From Ruminococcus sp. (GTDB taxonomy: Bacteria; Bacillota; Clostridia; Oscillospirales; Ruminococcaceae), in assembly GCA_015066845.1 (NCBI GenBank), contig SVNO01000012.1, positions 1-39,720 of the forward strand: 39,720 nucleotides of DNA, given 5' to 3'. The position numbers were made by a program, and so were the translations under genes. How positions within the stretch are numbered: position 1 is the stretch's first letter; every line of letters begins with the position of its first letter. The notes beneath the pieces were generated by a model that did not search any database, had not been told where the DNA came from, and saw nothing but the letters and a program-made list of their open reading frames with translations. Below, in pieces: positions 32,039 through 39,720 of this stretch.

Positions 32039-35000
32039 ATGGCAAGAAAAATGAAAACCATGGACGGTAACAACGCCGCTGCTTGGGCGTCCTATCCGTT
32101 TACAGATGTGTCTGCGATCTACCCGATCACTCCCTCTTCTGTAATGGCTGAAGTTACCGACCAGTGGTCCGCAAAGGGTCAGAAGAACCTGTTCGGTGAT
32201 CCTGTAACTGTTGTTGAAATGCAGTCCGAAGCTGGCGCAGCTGGTACTGTACACGGCTCCCTGTCCTCTGGTGCACTGACAACTACATACACCGCTTCTC
32301 AGGGTCTGCTCCTGATGATCCCGAATATGTACAAGATCGCAGGTGAGCTGCTGCCGAACGTTATCCACGTTTCTGCACGCTGCGTATCCTCTCACGCTCT
32401 GAACATCTTCGGCGACCATTCCGACGTGTATGCATGTCGTCAGACTGGTTATGCAATGCTCTGCTCCTCCAATCCGCAGGAAGTTATGGATCTGGGTGCA
32501 GTTGCACATCTGGCTACTATCGAAGGCAGAGTTCCATTCCTGCACTTCTTCGACGGTTTCCGTACATCCCACGAGATCCAGAAGATCGAGGTATGGGATC
32601 AGGCTGACCTTGACGAGATGCTGAACAAGGAAGCTGCGCAGGCTTTCCGCGATCAGGCTCTGAACCCGAACCATCCGGTTCTCCGCGGTACTGCGCAGAA
32701 CCCCGACATCTTCTTCCAGGCTCGTGAGGCTTGCAACAAGTACTACGATGCTCTGCCGGCAGTTGTTGAGAAGTACATGGACAAGGTAAATGCAAAGATC
32801 GGTACAAACTACAAGCTGTTCAACTACTACGGCGCAGCTGATGCTGAGCATGTAATCGTTGCTATGGGCTCTGTTAACGATACCATTGAGGAAACTGTTG
32901 ATTACCTGAACGCAAACGGCGGCAAGTACGGTATGGTTCGTGTACGTCTGTACAGACCGTTCGTAGCTGAAAAGCTCGTTGAAGCTCTGCCGGATACTGT
33001 AAAGCAGATTTCTGTACTCGACAGAACAAAGGAACCCGGCTCTCTGGGTGAACCGCTGTTCCTCGACGTTGTTGCAGCTCTCAAGGGCACTAAGTTCGAC
33101 AGCGTAAAGGTATTTGCTGGTCGTTATGGTCTGGGCTCCAAGGATACCACTCCCAACCAGATCATCGCAGTTTACAAGAACACTGAGAAGGCTAAGTTCA
33201 CCATCGGTATCGAGGATGACGTAACAAACCTCTCTCTGGATGCTTCCTTCAGCCCCGATACAGCTCCGGCTGGCACGATCTCCTGCAAGTTCTGGGGTCT
33301 GGGTTCTGACGGTACTGTAGGTGCTAACAAGAACTCCATCAAGATCATTGGTGACCATACTGATATGTATGCACAGGCATACTTCTCTTATGACTCCAAG
33401 AAGTCCGGCGGTGTTACTGTTTCCCACCTGCGTTTTGGTAAGACTCCGATCAAATCTACTTACCTCATCAACAAGGCTGACTTCGTAGCATGTCACAACC
33501 AGAGCTATATCGACAAGTACGATATGGTTTCCGACATCAAGCCCGGCGGTACTTTCCTGCTCAACACCATTTGGGATATGGAAGGTCTGGAGGCTAACCT
33601 GCCCGGTCAGGTAAAGCGTTATCTGGCACAGAACAACATAAACTTCTACACTGTAAACGGTGTAAAGCTCGGTCAGGAAACTGGCATGGGCACAAGAATC
33701 AACACCATTCTCCAGTCCGCATTCTTCAAGCTGGCTAACGTTATCCCGTTCGAGGATGCACTCGGCTACATGAAGGCTGCTGCTGAAGCTTCTTATGCTA
33801 AGAAGGGTCAGGACGTTGTTGAGAAGAACTGGAACGCAATTGACGCAGGCTATCAGGGTCTGGTGAAGATTGAAATTCCGGCTGCATGGGCTGACGCTGC
33901 TGATACCCAGATGGGCATGGGCAAGGTTACATGCGACAACAAGGTTCTGGAAGACTATGTAAACAACATCCAGATCCCCTGCAACGCACAGAAGGGTGAT
34001 ACTCTGCCGGTATCCACATTCGTTGGTATGGCTGACGGTACATTCCCGCAGGGTTCTGCTGCATTTGAAAAGCGCGGTATCGCTGTAAATGTTCCGACAT
34101 GGAATCCGGAAACCTGTATCCAGTGCAACCAGTGCGCATATGTATGTCCTCATGCTGTTCTGCGTCCGGTAACACTGACTGCTGAAGAAGCTGCTGCAGC
34201 TCCGTCCGCTATGAAGCTGGCTGATATGAAGCCCGCTATCGGCGACCTCAAGTTCGGTATGACAGTTTCTGTTCTGGACTGCACAGGCTGCGGCGTATGC
34301 TCCAATGTATGTCCGGGTAACAAGAAGGCTGAAACTCTGGTAATGAAGCCCATCGCTTCTCAGATGGATCAGCAGGCTTGCTTCGACTTCGGCACAACAA
34401 AGGACATCAAGCCTGAGGTTACTGCTAAGTTCACAGAAGCAACTGTAAAGGGCTCTCAGTTCAAGCAGCCCCTGCTCGAATTCTCCGGCGCATGTGCAGG
34501 CTGCGGCGAAACTCCGTATGCAAAGCTTGTTACACAGCTGTTCGGTGACAGAATGTACATTGCAAATGCAACTGGCTGCTCCTCTATCTGGGGTGGTTCT
34601 GCACCGTCCACACCTTACACCTTCAACAAGAAGGGTTACGGTCCGGCATGGTCCAACTCTCTGTTCGAGGACAATGCTGAGTTCGGTTATGGTATGTTCC
34701 TCGGTCAGGAAACACTGAGAAACCGCGTTATCGCTAAGGTTGAGGCTCTGGCTGAAACTACAGAATGCGCTGACGTAAAGGCAGCAATTGATGAATTCCT
34801 CGCAACCAAGAATGACGGTGCAGCAAACACACCGGCATCTGAAAAGCTCATTGCAGCTCTGGAAGCTTGCGGCTGTGAAGCTGGCAAGGCAATTCTGGCT
34901 GAAAAGGATTACCTGCGCAAGAAGAGCCAGTGGATCTTCGGCGGCGACGGCTGGGCATATGACATCGGCTTCGGCGGTCTGGACCATGTACTGGCATCCG

Positions 35001-35584
35001 GCAAGAACGTAAACGTAATGGTATTCGATACTGAGGTTTACTCCAACACCGGTGGTCAGGCATCCAAGTCCACTCCGACTGGTGCTATCGCACAGTTCGC
35101 AGCAGCTGGTAAGGTTGTAAAGAAGAAGGATCTGGCTGGTATCGCAATGAGCTACGGCTATGTATATGTTGCACACATCGCTATGGGTGCTGACATGAAC
35201 CAGTGCCTGAAGGCAATCCGTGAGGCTGAGGCTTATGATGGCCCGTCCCTGATCATCGCATATGCTCCGTGTATCAACCACGGTATCAAGACTGGTATGG
35301 CAACTGCACAGGCTGAGGAGAAGAAGGCAGTACAGGCTGGCTACTGGCACCTGTTCCGTTACAATCCTGAGCTGAAGGCAGACGGCAAGAATCCTTTCGT
35401 AATGGATTCCAAGGCTCCGAACACTGACGAATTCAAGGACTTCCTGATGGGTGAAGTACGTTACAACGCACTGGCTCGCCAGAATCCGGAAAGAGCAGAG
35501 GCTCTGTTCAATGCAGCTGTTGAGAATGCAAAGGATCGTTACGATTATCTGACAAGACTGGCAGCACTGTACAACAATGACTAA
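32039..35584 (+). CDS. nifJ: Pyruvate:ferredoxin (flavodoxin) oxidoreductase, single chain
   Basis: Oxidises pyruvate to acetyl-CoA and CO2 with reduction of ferredoxin, the central step of anaerobic fermentation. 1181 residues, full family length. Order: domain I (YPFTDVSAIYPITPSS, TPP-site partner), domain II with GDHSDVYACRQTG, the γ-type domain, two 4Fe-4S motifs (CIQCNQCAYVCPHA about 692-705; CTGCGVCSNVCPG about 746-758), and the C-terminal TPP domain with CAGCGETPYAKL, ATGCSSIWGG and GGDGWAYDIGFGG. SD TTAGGAGG is 9 bases before the ATG. Codon use is strongly biased to GCT, GTT, ACT and TCT, unlike all neighbours, which marks very high expression. Confidence 0.98.
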   Translation: MARKMKTMDGNNAAAWASYPFTDVSAIYPITPSSVMAEVTDQWSAKGQKNLFGDPVTVVEMQSEAGAAGTVHGSLSSGALTTTYTASQGLLLMIPNMYKIAGELLPNVIHVSARCVSSHALNIFGDHSDVYACRQTGYAMLCSSNPQEVMDLGAVAHLATIEGRVPFLHFFDGFRTSHEIQKIEVWDQADLDEMLNKEAAQAFRDQALNPNHPVLRGTAQNPDIFFQAREACNKYYDALPAVVEKYMDKVNAKIGTNYKLFNYYGAADAEHVIVAMGSVNDTIEETVDYLNANGGKYGMVRVRLYRPFVAEKLVEALPDTVKQISVLDRTKEPGSLGEPLFLDVVAALKGTKFDSVKVFAGRYGLGSKDTTPNQIIAVYKNTEKAKFTIGIEDDVTNLSLDASFSPDTAPAGTISCKFWGLGSDGTVGANKNSIKIIGDHTDMYAQAYFSYDSKKSGGVTVSHLRFGKTPIKSTYLINKADFVACHNQSYIDKYDMVSDIKPGGTFLLNTIWDMEGLEANLPGQVKRYLAQNNINFYTVNGVKLGQETGMGTRINTILQSAFFKLANVIPFEDALGYMKAAAEASYAKKGQDVVEKNWNAIDAGYQGLVKIEIPAAWADAADTQMGMGKVTCDNKVLEDYVNNIQIPCNAQKGDTLPVSTFVGMADGTFPQGSAAFEKRGIAVNVPTWNPETCIQCNQCAYVCPHAVLRPVTLTAEEAAAAPSAMKLADMKPAIGDLKFGMTVSVLDCTGCGVCSNVCPGNKKAETLVMKPIASQMDQQACFDFGTTKDIKPEVTAKFTEATVKGSQFKQPLLEFSGACAGCGETPYAKLVTQLFGDRMYIANATGCSSIWGGSAPSTPYTFNKKGYGPAWSNSLFEDNAEFGYGMFLGQETLRNRVIAKVEALAETTECADVKAAIDEFLATKNDGAANTPASEKLIAALEACGCEAGKAILAEKDYLRKKSQWIFGGDGWAYDIGFGGLDHVLASGKNVNVMVFDTEVYSNTGGQASKSTPTGAIAQFAAAGKVVKKKDLAGIAMSYGYVYVAHIAMGADMNQCLKAIREAEAYDGPSLIIAYAPCINHGIKTGMATAQAEEKKAVQAGYWHLFRYNPELKADGKNPFVMDSKAPNTDEFKDFLMGEVRYNALARQNPERAEALFNAAVENAKDRYDYLTRLAALYNND

Positions 35585-36060
35585 TTCTTACCACAAGTAA
35601 CTGCCATTCATCGCGTATCCGGCGATGCCGCGCTGCATAGGAAGCGGCGCGGTATTGCTGCTGTATACTGTAATTGTATTGAAGTAGAGTTTTTTACAAT
35701 TACGATAGAGTATTAGTATTCGATAATAGGATAAACCCGAAATATGTACGTTTTTCATGGGGAGCTGTTCACAGCACTCCGCCCTGCATGGAGCGTTTGC
35801 GCCGTGCAGCAATCACATCACACAATCAAAGAAACACCGGTTTGCATTGCTGTGCAGACCAGCAGGCAAACGGATATGCCGGAATTCCGGCAGCCGGCAA
35901 TGGATACGGCTGTATGGAACGTTCCGTCCGGAGCTTGCTGCTGAAACGAGGGCAGATACGCGCGCCAATGGGCAGTGTGGTATGCTGCCGGTGATTCTAT
36001 GATGGGCAGGCAGCCCCGTACAGGGAACGCATGACGTACCCTGTACAAAGCCACTTTTAT
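35585..36060. other. Long intergenic region of unknown content
   Basis: No reading frame here has an SD or recognisable protein. Notable parts: GATGCCGCGC...GCGCGGTATTG (35625-35656, dispersed-repeat fragment); a 9-bp inverted repeat GTAATTGTA/TACAATTAC (35670-35703); several short perfect palindromes, GCCGGAATTCCGGC (about 35878-35891) and GGAACGTTCC (about 35917-35926); and GTACAGGG-N13-CCCTGTAC (36016-36044). It may be a structured RNA or a decayed gene. Confidence 0.35.
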
Positions 36061-36070
36061 TTCACGCTGA

Positions 36071-36117
36071 AAGCACCCCCTCTTTTGTCCGTGGACAAGG
36101 ACATTGAGGGGGTGCTT
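36071..36117. terminator. Terminator after the anti-sigma gene
   Basis: AAGCACCCCCTC (36071-36082) pairs with GAGGGGGTGCTT (36106-36117), 12 bp, with an inner hairpin TTGTCC-GT-GGACAA. Confidence 0.8.
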
Positions 36118-36160
36118 CGTTTGTTCATCGGGGGCACGGGAATTTCATGTCCGGTGAAAG

Positions 36161-37771
36161 CTACGGTGTTGTTTCATCCATCGTTTCTGTTTCCATCTCT
36201 ATCAATTCCCCATTTGTGACTCGTTCGATAATGCTGAGCAAATCCGCCGCGCTTGCGGTGTCGTACACATAGCCCACGCCATCGAGGAGGAGGTAATCCG
36301 CGATATCCAGCTCTGTTGTACCGTCCTCGCGCGTGATGCTGATTTCCGTTGCCTGTGACAGGTCTGTGGTTTCGGGAGTAACGGAATACAGGGGGTTGTC
36401 GTAAATGACAAGTTTTTGCAGCGCGTCAACAAATGCTGTCATGATCGCTGTATCGGGGGTGATTTGCAGTGCGATTTCTTCTGCCAGATATTGCGCAATT
36501 ACGATCGTATCCTCGGTAAGCTCTGCAAAAGGCTGCACGGGATGCAGGCGGCAGGTGAGCTGACTGCCGACAAATTCGCCAAACTGCGTGGTTTTCTGCA
36601 ATTCGATGGTGTAATCATCCACAACCGCGAATTCATGTGCTTCCTCGCCGTACACACAGTAGAGAATGCCGTCCTTGATGTAATAGATGCCGCTTTCCGT
36701 TCTGCCGTCACTGCATTCGATGGTATAATTGCCCTGACCGATGGTGAGGGAAAGCTCCTCCGCCGGCGTACCATAGGTCACATTGGACTGGTAGGGGAGA
36801 GCCTTTGCATCCTCCTCCCAATCCAGACGCGCCTGCTCCACAAACGGTGCAAGGAATGCATACAGCGCGTCACAGCTTGACTGCTCCAGCAGATACGATC
36901 TCGTGGTGTTTTGATCTGCGTGATAGTAGCGGTCAAGGCGGTAATGATAAGGACGGCCGGGTACTTCATTCAGTGTGAATTCCAGACTGCGTTCACTGCC
37001 GCCGGTTTTCACTGCCTCCGGCGGTACAAACTGATAGCTCGTCACATTGTACAGATGCTCCACGAACTCTGCCATCTGCGCATCATCAAGCGTGATCTCC
37101 CAGCCGTTGCAGATGATATCGCTGATCATCTCCGGCTGAACACGTCCGAAAGTCTGTGATTTGTCACAACGCGCCGTAAAGACACGCCCGACCAGATGCT
37201 CCCAGTTCGTGCTTTCGGTCAGCTCCATTGCGAATTCGTCCAGAACATGCAGGGTATGGGACTGCGTGCCGTCATAGGAAACTGCCGTGATCACATCCTC
37301 CTCGCGCGTGAATGTCCCTGTTTCGGGCATTGCAGACGAAAGGGGATCGGTGATCTGGTAGAGTCCCAATGCTTCATCAAAGATGAAAAAGGCAAAACGT
37401 CCCGGCTCCAGATCGTCCTGATTTGCCATAGCTCTCGCTGCATCCGCCGGACTGCCCTCCGGCAGCGGACAGTGGATAATATTATGATGAAGTAAAAATC
37501 CCTCAAATTCCGTTGTTCCCTCCGTCATGCTTTCCGTTGTGCTTTCTGTCGTGCTCTCCGTTGTTTCCTCGGTCGGCACGGGGTTGCCGGAATACATCTG
37601 CGGCGGTGCGGTCAGGCGCGGCAGGATGAATGCGCCAACGCCGATGACGGCACAGGCAGCAATGGCAGCGAAAATACGCAGGCTGTGTTTTTTCCCGACT
37701 TGCAGTACATTTTCATCCAACAGGGATTCATCCAGTTCCCCGATGGCTGCAAATAATTCTTCCTTTGTCAT
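36161..37771 (-). CDS. Membrane-anchored anti-sigma-like protein with duplicated extracytoplasmic domain
   Basis: 536 residues. Short cytoplasmic region (1-30, MTKEELFAAIGELDESLLDE), one membrane helix (about 31-51), a Thr/Glu/Ser linker with TTES repeats (68-88), then an extracytoplasmic part. That part seems to hold two related modules, about 150-315 and 360-518: each has a strand pair (HTLHVLDEFAMELTES; HEFAVVDDYTIELQKT), a WEHLVG/FGEFVG turn, a Cys/Arg strand and an ...AEFVEHLYNV / MTAFVDALQKL helix. I do not know the family. Its ATG overlaps the ECF sigma stop by 4 bases (ATGA), and layout matches ECF anti-sigma factors, so that role is inferred from context. Confidence 0.8.
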   Translation of the reverse strand: MTKEELFAAIGELDESLLDENVLQVGKKHSLRIFAAIAACAVIGVGAFILPRLTAPPQMYSGNPVPTEETTESTTESTTESMTEGTTEFEGFLLHHNIIHCPLPEGSPADAARAMANQDDLEPGRFAFFIFDEALGLYQITDPLSSAMPETGTFTREEDVITAVSYDGTQSHTLHVLDEFAMELTESTNWEHLVGRVFTARCDKSQTFGRVQPEMISDIICNGWEITLDDAQMAEFVEHLYNVTSYQFVPPEAVKTGGSERSLEFTLNEVPGRPYHYRLDRYYHADQNTTRSYLLEQSSCDALYAFLAPFVEQARLDWEEDAKALPYQSNVTYGTPAEELSLTIGQGNYTIECSDGRTESGIYYIKDGILYCVYGEEAHEFAVVDDYTIELQKTTQFGEFVGSQLTCRLHPVQPFAELTEDTIVIAQYLAEEIALQITPDTAIMTAFVDALQKLVIYDNPLYSVTPETTDLSQATEISITREDGTTELDIADYLLLDGVGYVYDTASAADLLSIIERVTNGELIEMETETMDETTP

Positions 37772-38328
37772 ATGCAGAAGCCCTCCTTCTCCAGATGATT
37801 CCGCAGTTTCTTGCGGATGCGCCCAAGCAGAACGGACACATGGTTTTCACGGATGCCGTGCTTTCGGGCAATTTGTGCAATGCTGTCGGCGCAGAAATAC
37901 CGCGCGACAAAAATCTGCCGTTCACGCTGGGGCAGTGCCGCGGTGAAATCGGACAAAGCCTTGCGCAGCTCGCGGCTTTGCAGTGCATTTTCCACATTTG
38001 CGGTATCTGCCACACATTCGGCAAGCTCATCGAGTACCGCGCAGATCGTACCGCCGCCGCGTTTTGCCGTATGATTCTGCGCGTAGCGGTCGAATGCGAG
38101 ATTGCGCGTGATTTTCGCAAGAAACAAGCGCAGTCTTGTGGGCTTTTGCGGCGGAATGGCATTCCATGTGCGCATGAGTGCGTCATTGAAGCATTCCTCC
38201 GCGTCCTCCGGATTTTGCAGGATATTGTCTGCAATCGTCCGGCAATAGCTGCCATATTTCCGGCTTGTTTCGTCTATGGCAGCTTCATCCCTTGCAAAAT
38301 ACAGGGCGATGATGTCAGCGTCCTCCAT
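37768..38328 (-). CDS. ECF-type RNA polymerase sigma factor
   Basis: 186 residues, sigma-70 family group IV. Region 2: YGSYCRTIADNILQNPEDAE, ECFNDALMRTWNAIPPQ, LAKITRNLAFDRYAQ (promoter -10 recognition and core binding). Region 4: LPQRERQIFVARYFCADSIA, QIARKHGIRENHVSVLLGRI (HTH that reads the -35). SD AAAGGAGG lies 7 bases before ATG 38328. A candidate ECF promoter, TGTCAC-N16-CGTC, stands 40-65 bases upstream and suggests autoregulation. Translation is coupled to the anti-sigma gene downstream. Divergent from a dockerin protein gene. Confidence 0.95.
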   Translation of the reverse strand: MEDADIIALYFARDEAAIDETSRKYGSYCRTIADNILQNPEDAEECFNDALMRTWNAIPPQKPTRLRLFLAKITRNLAFDRYAQNHTAKRGGGTICAVLDELAECVADTANVENALQSRELRKALSDFTAALPQRERQIFVARYFCADSIAQIARKHGIRENHVSVLLGRIRKKLRNHLEKEGFCI

Positions 38329-38366
38329 ATGTATACCTCCTTTCAGATATTGCCTTTACTAAAAAA

Positions 38367-38392
38367 GACGGGATTTTTACAGGAATGTGACA
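38367..38392 (-). promoter_or_regulatory. Candidate ECF-type autoregulatory promoter
   Basis: Minus strand TGTCAC (38387-38392), 16 bases, CGTC (38367-38370). Resembles Bacillus ECF promoters (TGAAAC/TGTAAC and CGTC), and stands where an autoregulated sigma promoter should. Confidence 0.55.
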
Positions 38393-38464
38393 GGGATTTT
38401 CCAATATTTTTGCGTGTGGACTGTTATAGTAGTGTAAAAGGAAGCAATCGAAAGGAGCATTCCC

Positions 38465-39475
38465 ATGAAACATCCCCTATTCATCATCATTGCCGCCGTT
38501 CTGCTGTGCCGTCCCCTGCACGTCCATGCTGTCCGTGCTGCATCCTATACCGAAGTACCGCCCCATGGGATAGTGCGCGTGGAGCTTGCCGAGGGGGATT
38601 ACAACGGGTTTCTGCTCCTGACGCGTGAGGAAGTCACGGCGGCGGACATTGCCGCAGTCAAGGGCGTGGCAGGGGCAGAACAGCTTTCACAGGAATCCCT
38701 GCAGTCCCACGAATGGTCGGCGCAGCTGCAAACCCTGTTCGCACTTCATGGCAAGGATGCCTGCGTTTGGCTGGTCACGCTCAAACCTGCATACACGGAA
38801 ATTCTCACGCAGTACGCGCAGGAATTCACGCTCGCGCTGGATGGTGCACTGGACGCGGCTCTGGTGACGGTGACGAATTACGGCTATGGGCAATGGAACG
38901 GCAAGCTGCGTGTGAGCTGGAACGACACTGCCCCGAACGGCATGGAATTGAGTGAGCAGCTGATGGTCGAGCACCGCGCGGAGGATTTCTGGCTGAAGTG
39001 GCTGGAAAAGGTGACGGCATGGAATTATCAATTCCCCCCAAGCAGCATGACGGAGGAAGATTACTGGATGTCGCGGAGCTTTTCGGGCATTCCGTCCGAT
39101 TATGAGATGGTACAGGCAGGCGAGACATTTGCAGAGGAAGTGCGGAAAATTTACGGCACGGACAGAGGCGTAACCTGCTATATTGATTTTCAGCTGACGA
39201 AGCAGCACCGCGCCTATGAGGGTGTATCCGTCTGGGAGGGATTCGGCGACTGCAGCGGGGATGGTGCAGTGAATGCGCAGGACGCGGCACGGATTTTGCA
39301 GATTGCCGCGCACCTTGGGGCAAACAGGCAACCGCAGCTGAGTGAACAGGAACGGGAATATGCGGATTTCAACCGTGACGGCAGTATCAATGCCACGGAC
39401 GCAGGCACACTTCTGCGGTATGCCGCAGGGTATGGAAGCGGTGAATTTACAGGGATTCCGGAACTGCTTGGATAA
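38465..39475 (+). CDS. Secreted dockerin-containing protein of unknown function
   Basis: 336 residues. Signal peptide about 1-26 (MKHPLFIIIAAVLLCRPLHV); an unrecognised region 27-255; and a C-terminal type I dockerin (about 258-322) with two calcium loops, FGDCSGDGAVNAQDAARILQ and ADFNRDGSINATDAGTLLRY. The dockerin implies attachment to a scaffoldin cohesin. The N-terminal region has no carbohydrate-enzyme motif I can see; it begins with TEVPPHGIVRVELAEGDYNG and includes two stretches (residues 44-70, 104-120) of protease-inhibitor- or lectin-like length but no clear family. ATG 38465 has GAAAGGAG 7 bases upstream. Divergent from the ECF/anti-sigma pair. Confidence 0.85.
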   Translation: MKHPLFIIIAAVLLCRPLHVHAVRAASYTEVPPHGIVRVELAEGDYNGFLLLTREEVTAADIAAVKGVAGAEQLSQESLQSHEWSAQLQTLFALHGKDACVWLVTLKPAYTEILTQYAQEFTLALDGALDAALVTVTNYGYGQWNGKLRVSWNDTAPNGMELSEQLMVEHRAEDFWLKWLEKVTAWNYQFPPSSMTEEDYWMSRSFSGIPSDYEMVQAGETFAEEVRKIYGTDRGVTCYIDFQLTKQHRAYEGVSVWEGFGDCSGDGAVNAQDAARILQIAAHLGANRQPQLSEQEREYADFNRDGSINATDAGTLLRYAAGYGSGEFTGIPELLG

Positions 39476-39481
39476 TGGAAA

Positions 39482-39502
39482 TGCTCCCTCGCTGAGGGAG
39501 CA
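39482..39502 (+). terminator. Terminator after the dockerin gene
   Basis: TGCTCCCTC-GCT-GAGGGAGCA, 9 bp, 3-base loop; no strong T-run follows. Confidence 0.7.
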
Positions 39503-39505
39503 CCA

Positions 39506-39720
39506 GCTTGTCAAAAAACTATCCTCTTATGCCGGAGGCAATGGAAAAGTTTTTGGTCGAGCTTTTTTCAAAAAGCTCGTGGGTGTCCAGAGGGCAACGC
39601 CCTCTGGTCGCGCACCGCAGTGCGCGAAATCTCTTTAAGCCGTCGCTTTTTTCAGGGGTGAATCAAAAAAATAGTCCTGTGGACTGTTTTTTTGAGAGGG
39701 GGACTTTTTTGCAAAAAAGT
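39506..39720. repeat. Hairpin-rich dispersed repeat, cut by the window edge
   Basis: Begins CTTGTCAAAAAACTATCC, like the ends of the MITE-like family, then a chain of hairpins: CGAGCTTTTTTCAAAAAGCTCG-type (39578 region, arms CGAGCTTTTT/AAAAAGCTCG), CCAGAGGGC-AAC-GCCCTCTGG, GCGCACC-GCA-GTGCGC-like, and AGTCC-TGT-GGACT. No gene. It may be a different repeat that shares the end sequence. Confidence 0.5.

Noticed and set aside
31976-35350. 1124-codon open frame on the minus strand
   Set aside because: It is antisense to pyruvate:ferredoxin oxidoreductase throughout, lacks an SD and any protein-like domain, and arises from that gene's biased codon use.

Overview
The window looks like a chromosomal segment of a cellulolytic, anaerobic Ruminococcus-type Firmicute (close to the R. 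champanellensis / R. albus group by gene content; the species is inference). Supporting signs are a GH9 cellulase with CBM3 and a type I dockerin, a second dockerin protein, a GH94 cellobiose phosphorylase, a single-chain pyruvate:ferredoxin oxidoreductase, a perfect CIRCE in front of groESL, archaeal-type (type 3) prolyl-tRNA synthetase, RNase Y, DUF896, a moderately high G+C and consensus sigma-A promoters. There are no rRNA or tRNA genes, no CRISPR array, no prophage and no transposase gene.

Layout. 1-4.95 kb (minus): an AEC transporter (cut by the window edge), a MIF-like tautomerase, a Wzy/O-antigen-ligase-like membrane protein, RNase Y, and a long structured leader or independent ncRNA in front of RNase Y. 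5.2-7.3 kb: a type Ic aspartate aminotransferase (+) facing a polyprenyl-phosphate sugar transferase (-). 7.5-10.2 kb: two tandem, related small-RNA-like units on the minus strand, followed upstream by a histidine kinase/response regulator pair. 10.2-12.3 kb: an XRE regulator, a divergent sRNA with a perfect promoter, hairpin repeats and an enolase. 12.4-14.8 kb: a tandem repeat and groEL/groES with CIRCE. 15-18.7 kb (+): response regulator, histidine kinase and membrane-anchored HtrA, a probable envelope or secretion stress unit. 19-21.4 kb (-): the GH9-CBM3-dockerin cellulase. 21.8-25.4 kb: DUF896, another sRNA candidate, deoD, a polysaccharide flippase, and a helix-turn-helix protein fused to a desulfoferrodoxin-like module. 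25.4-28.9 kb (-): CYTH, FlK-like thioesterase, HD phosphohydrolase, proS and a small membrane protein. 28.9-35.6 kb: cellobiose phosphorylase (-), an antisense-oriented sRNA candidate, then pyruvate:ferredoxin oxidoreductase (+). 36-39.5 kb: an ECF sigma factor/membrane anti-sigma pair (-) divergent from a secreted dockerin protein (+).

How it fits together: cellulose is attacked outside the cell by dockerin-borne enzymes such as the GH9 enzyme; cellobiose is split by phosphorolysis; glycolysis (enolase) feeds pyruvate:ferredoxin oxidoreductase. The GH9 promoter carries a cre/LacI-like operator. Envelope surveillance is represented by two two-component systems, HtrA, and the ECF/anti-sigma pair, whose own promoter matches an ECF promoter.

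The least explained content is intergenic: (i) a MITE-like family with TGTCGAAAAA terminal inverted repeats, three copies, each flanked by a direct repeat that lies in a palindrome or hairpin element; (ii) at least five small RNA candidates, including two pairs of apparent paralogues; (iii) a comb-like ncRNA before RNase Y; (iv) short dispersed hairpin repeats. Promoters, starts and terminators were read by eye; nothing was searched against a database.
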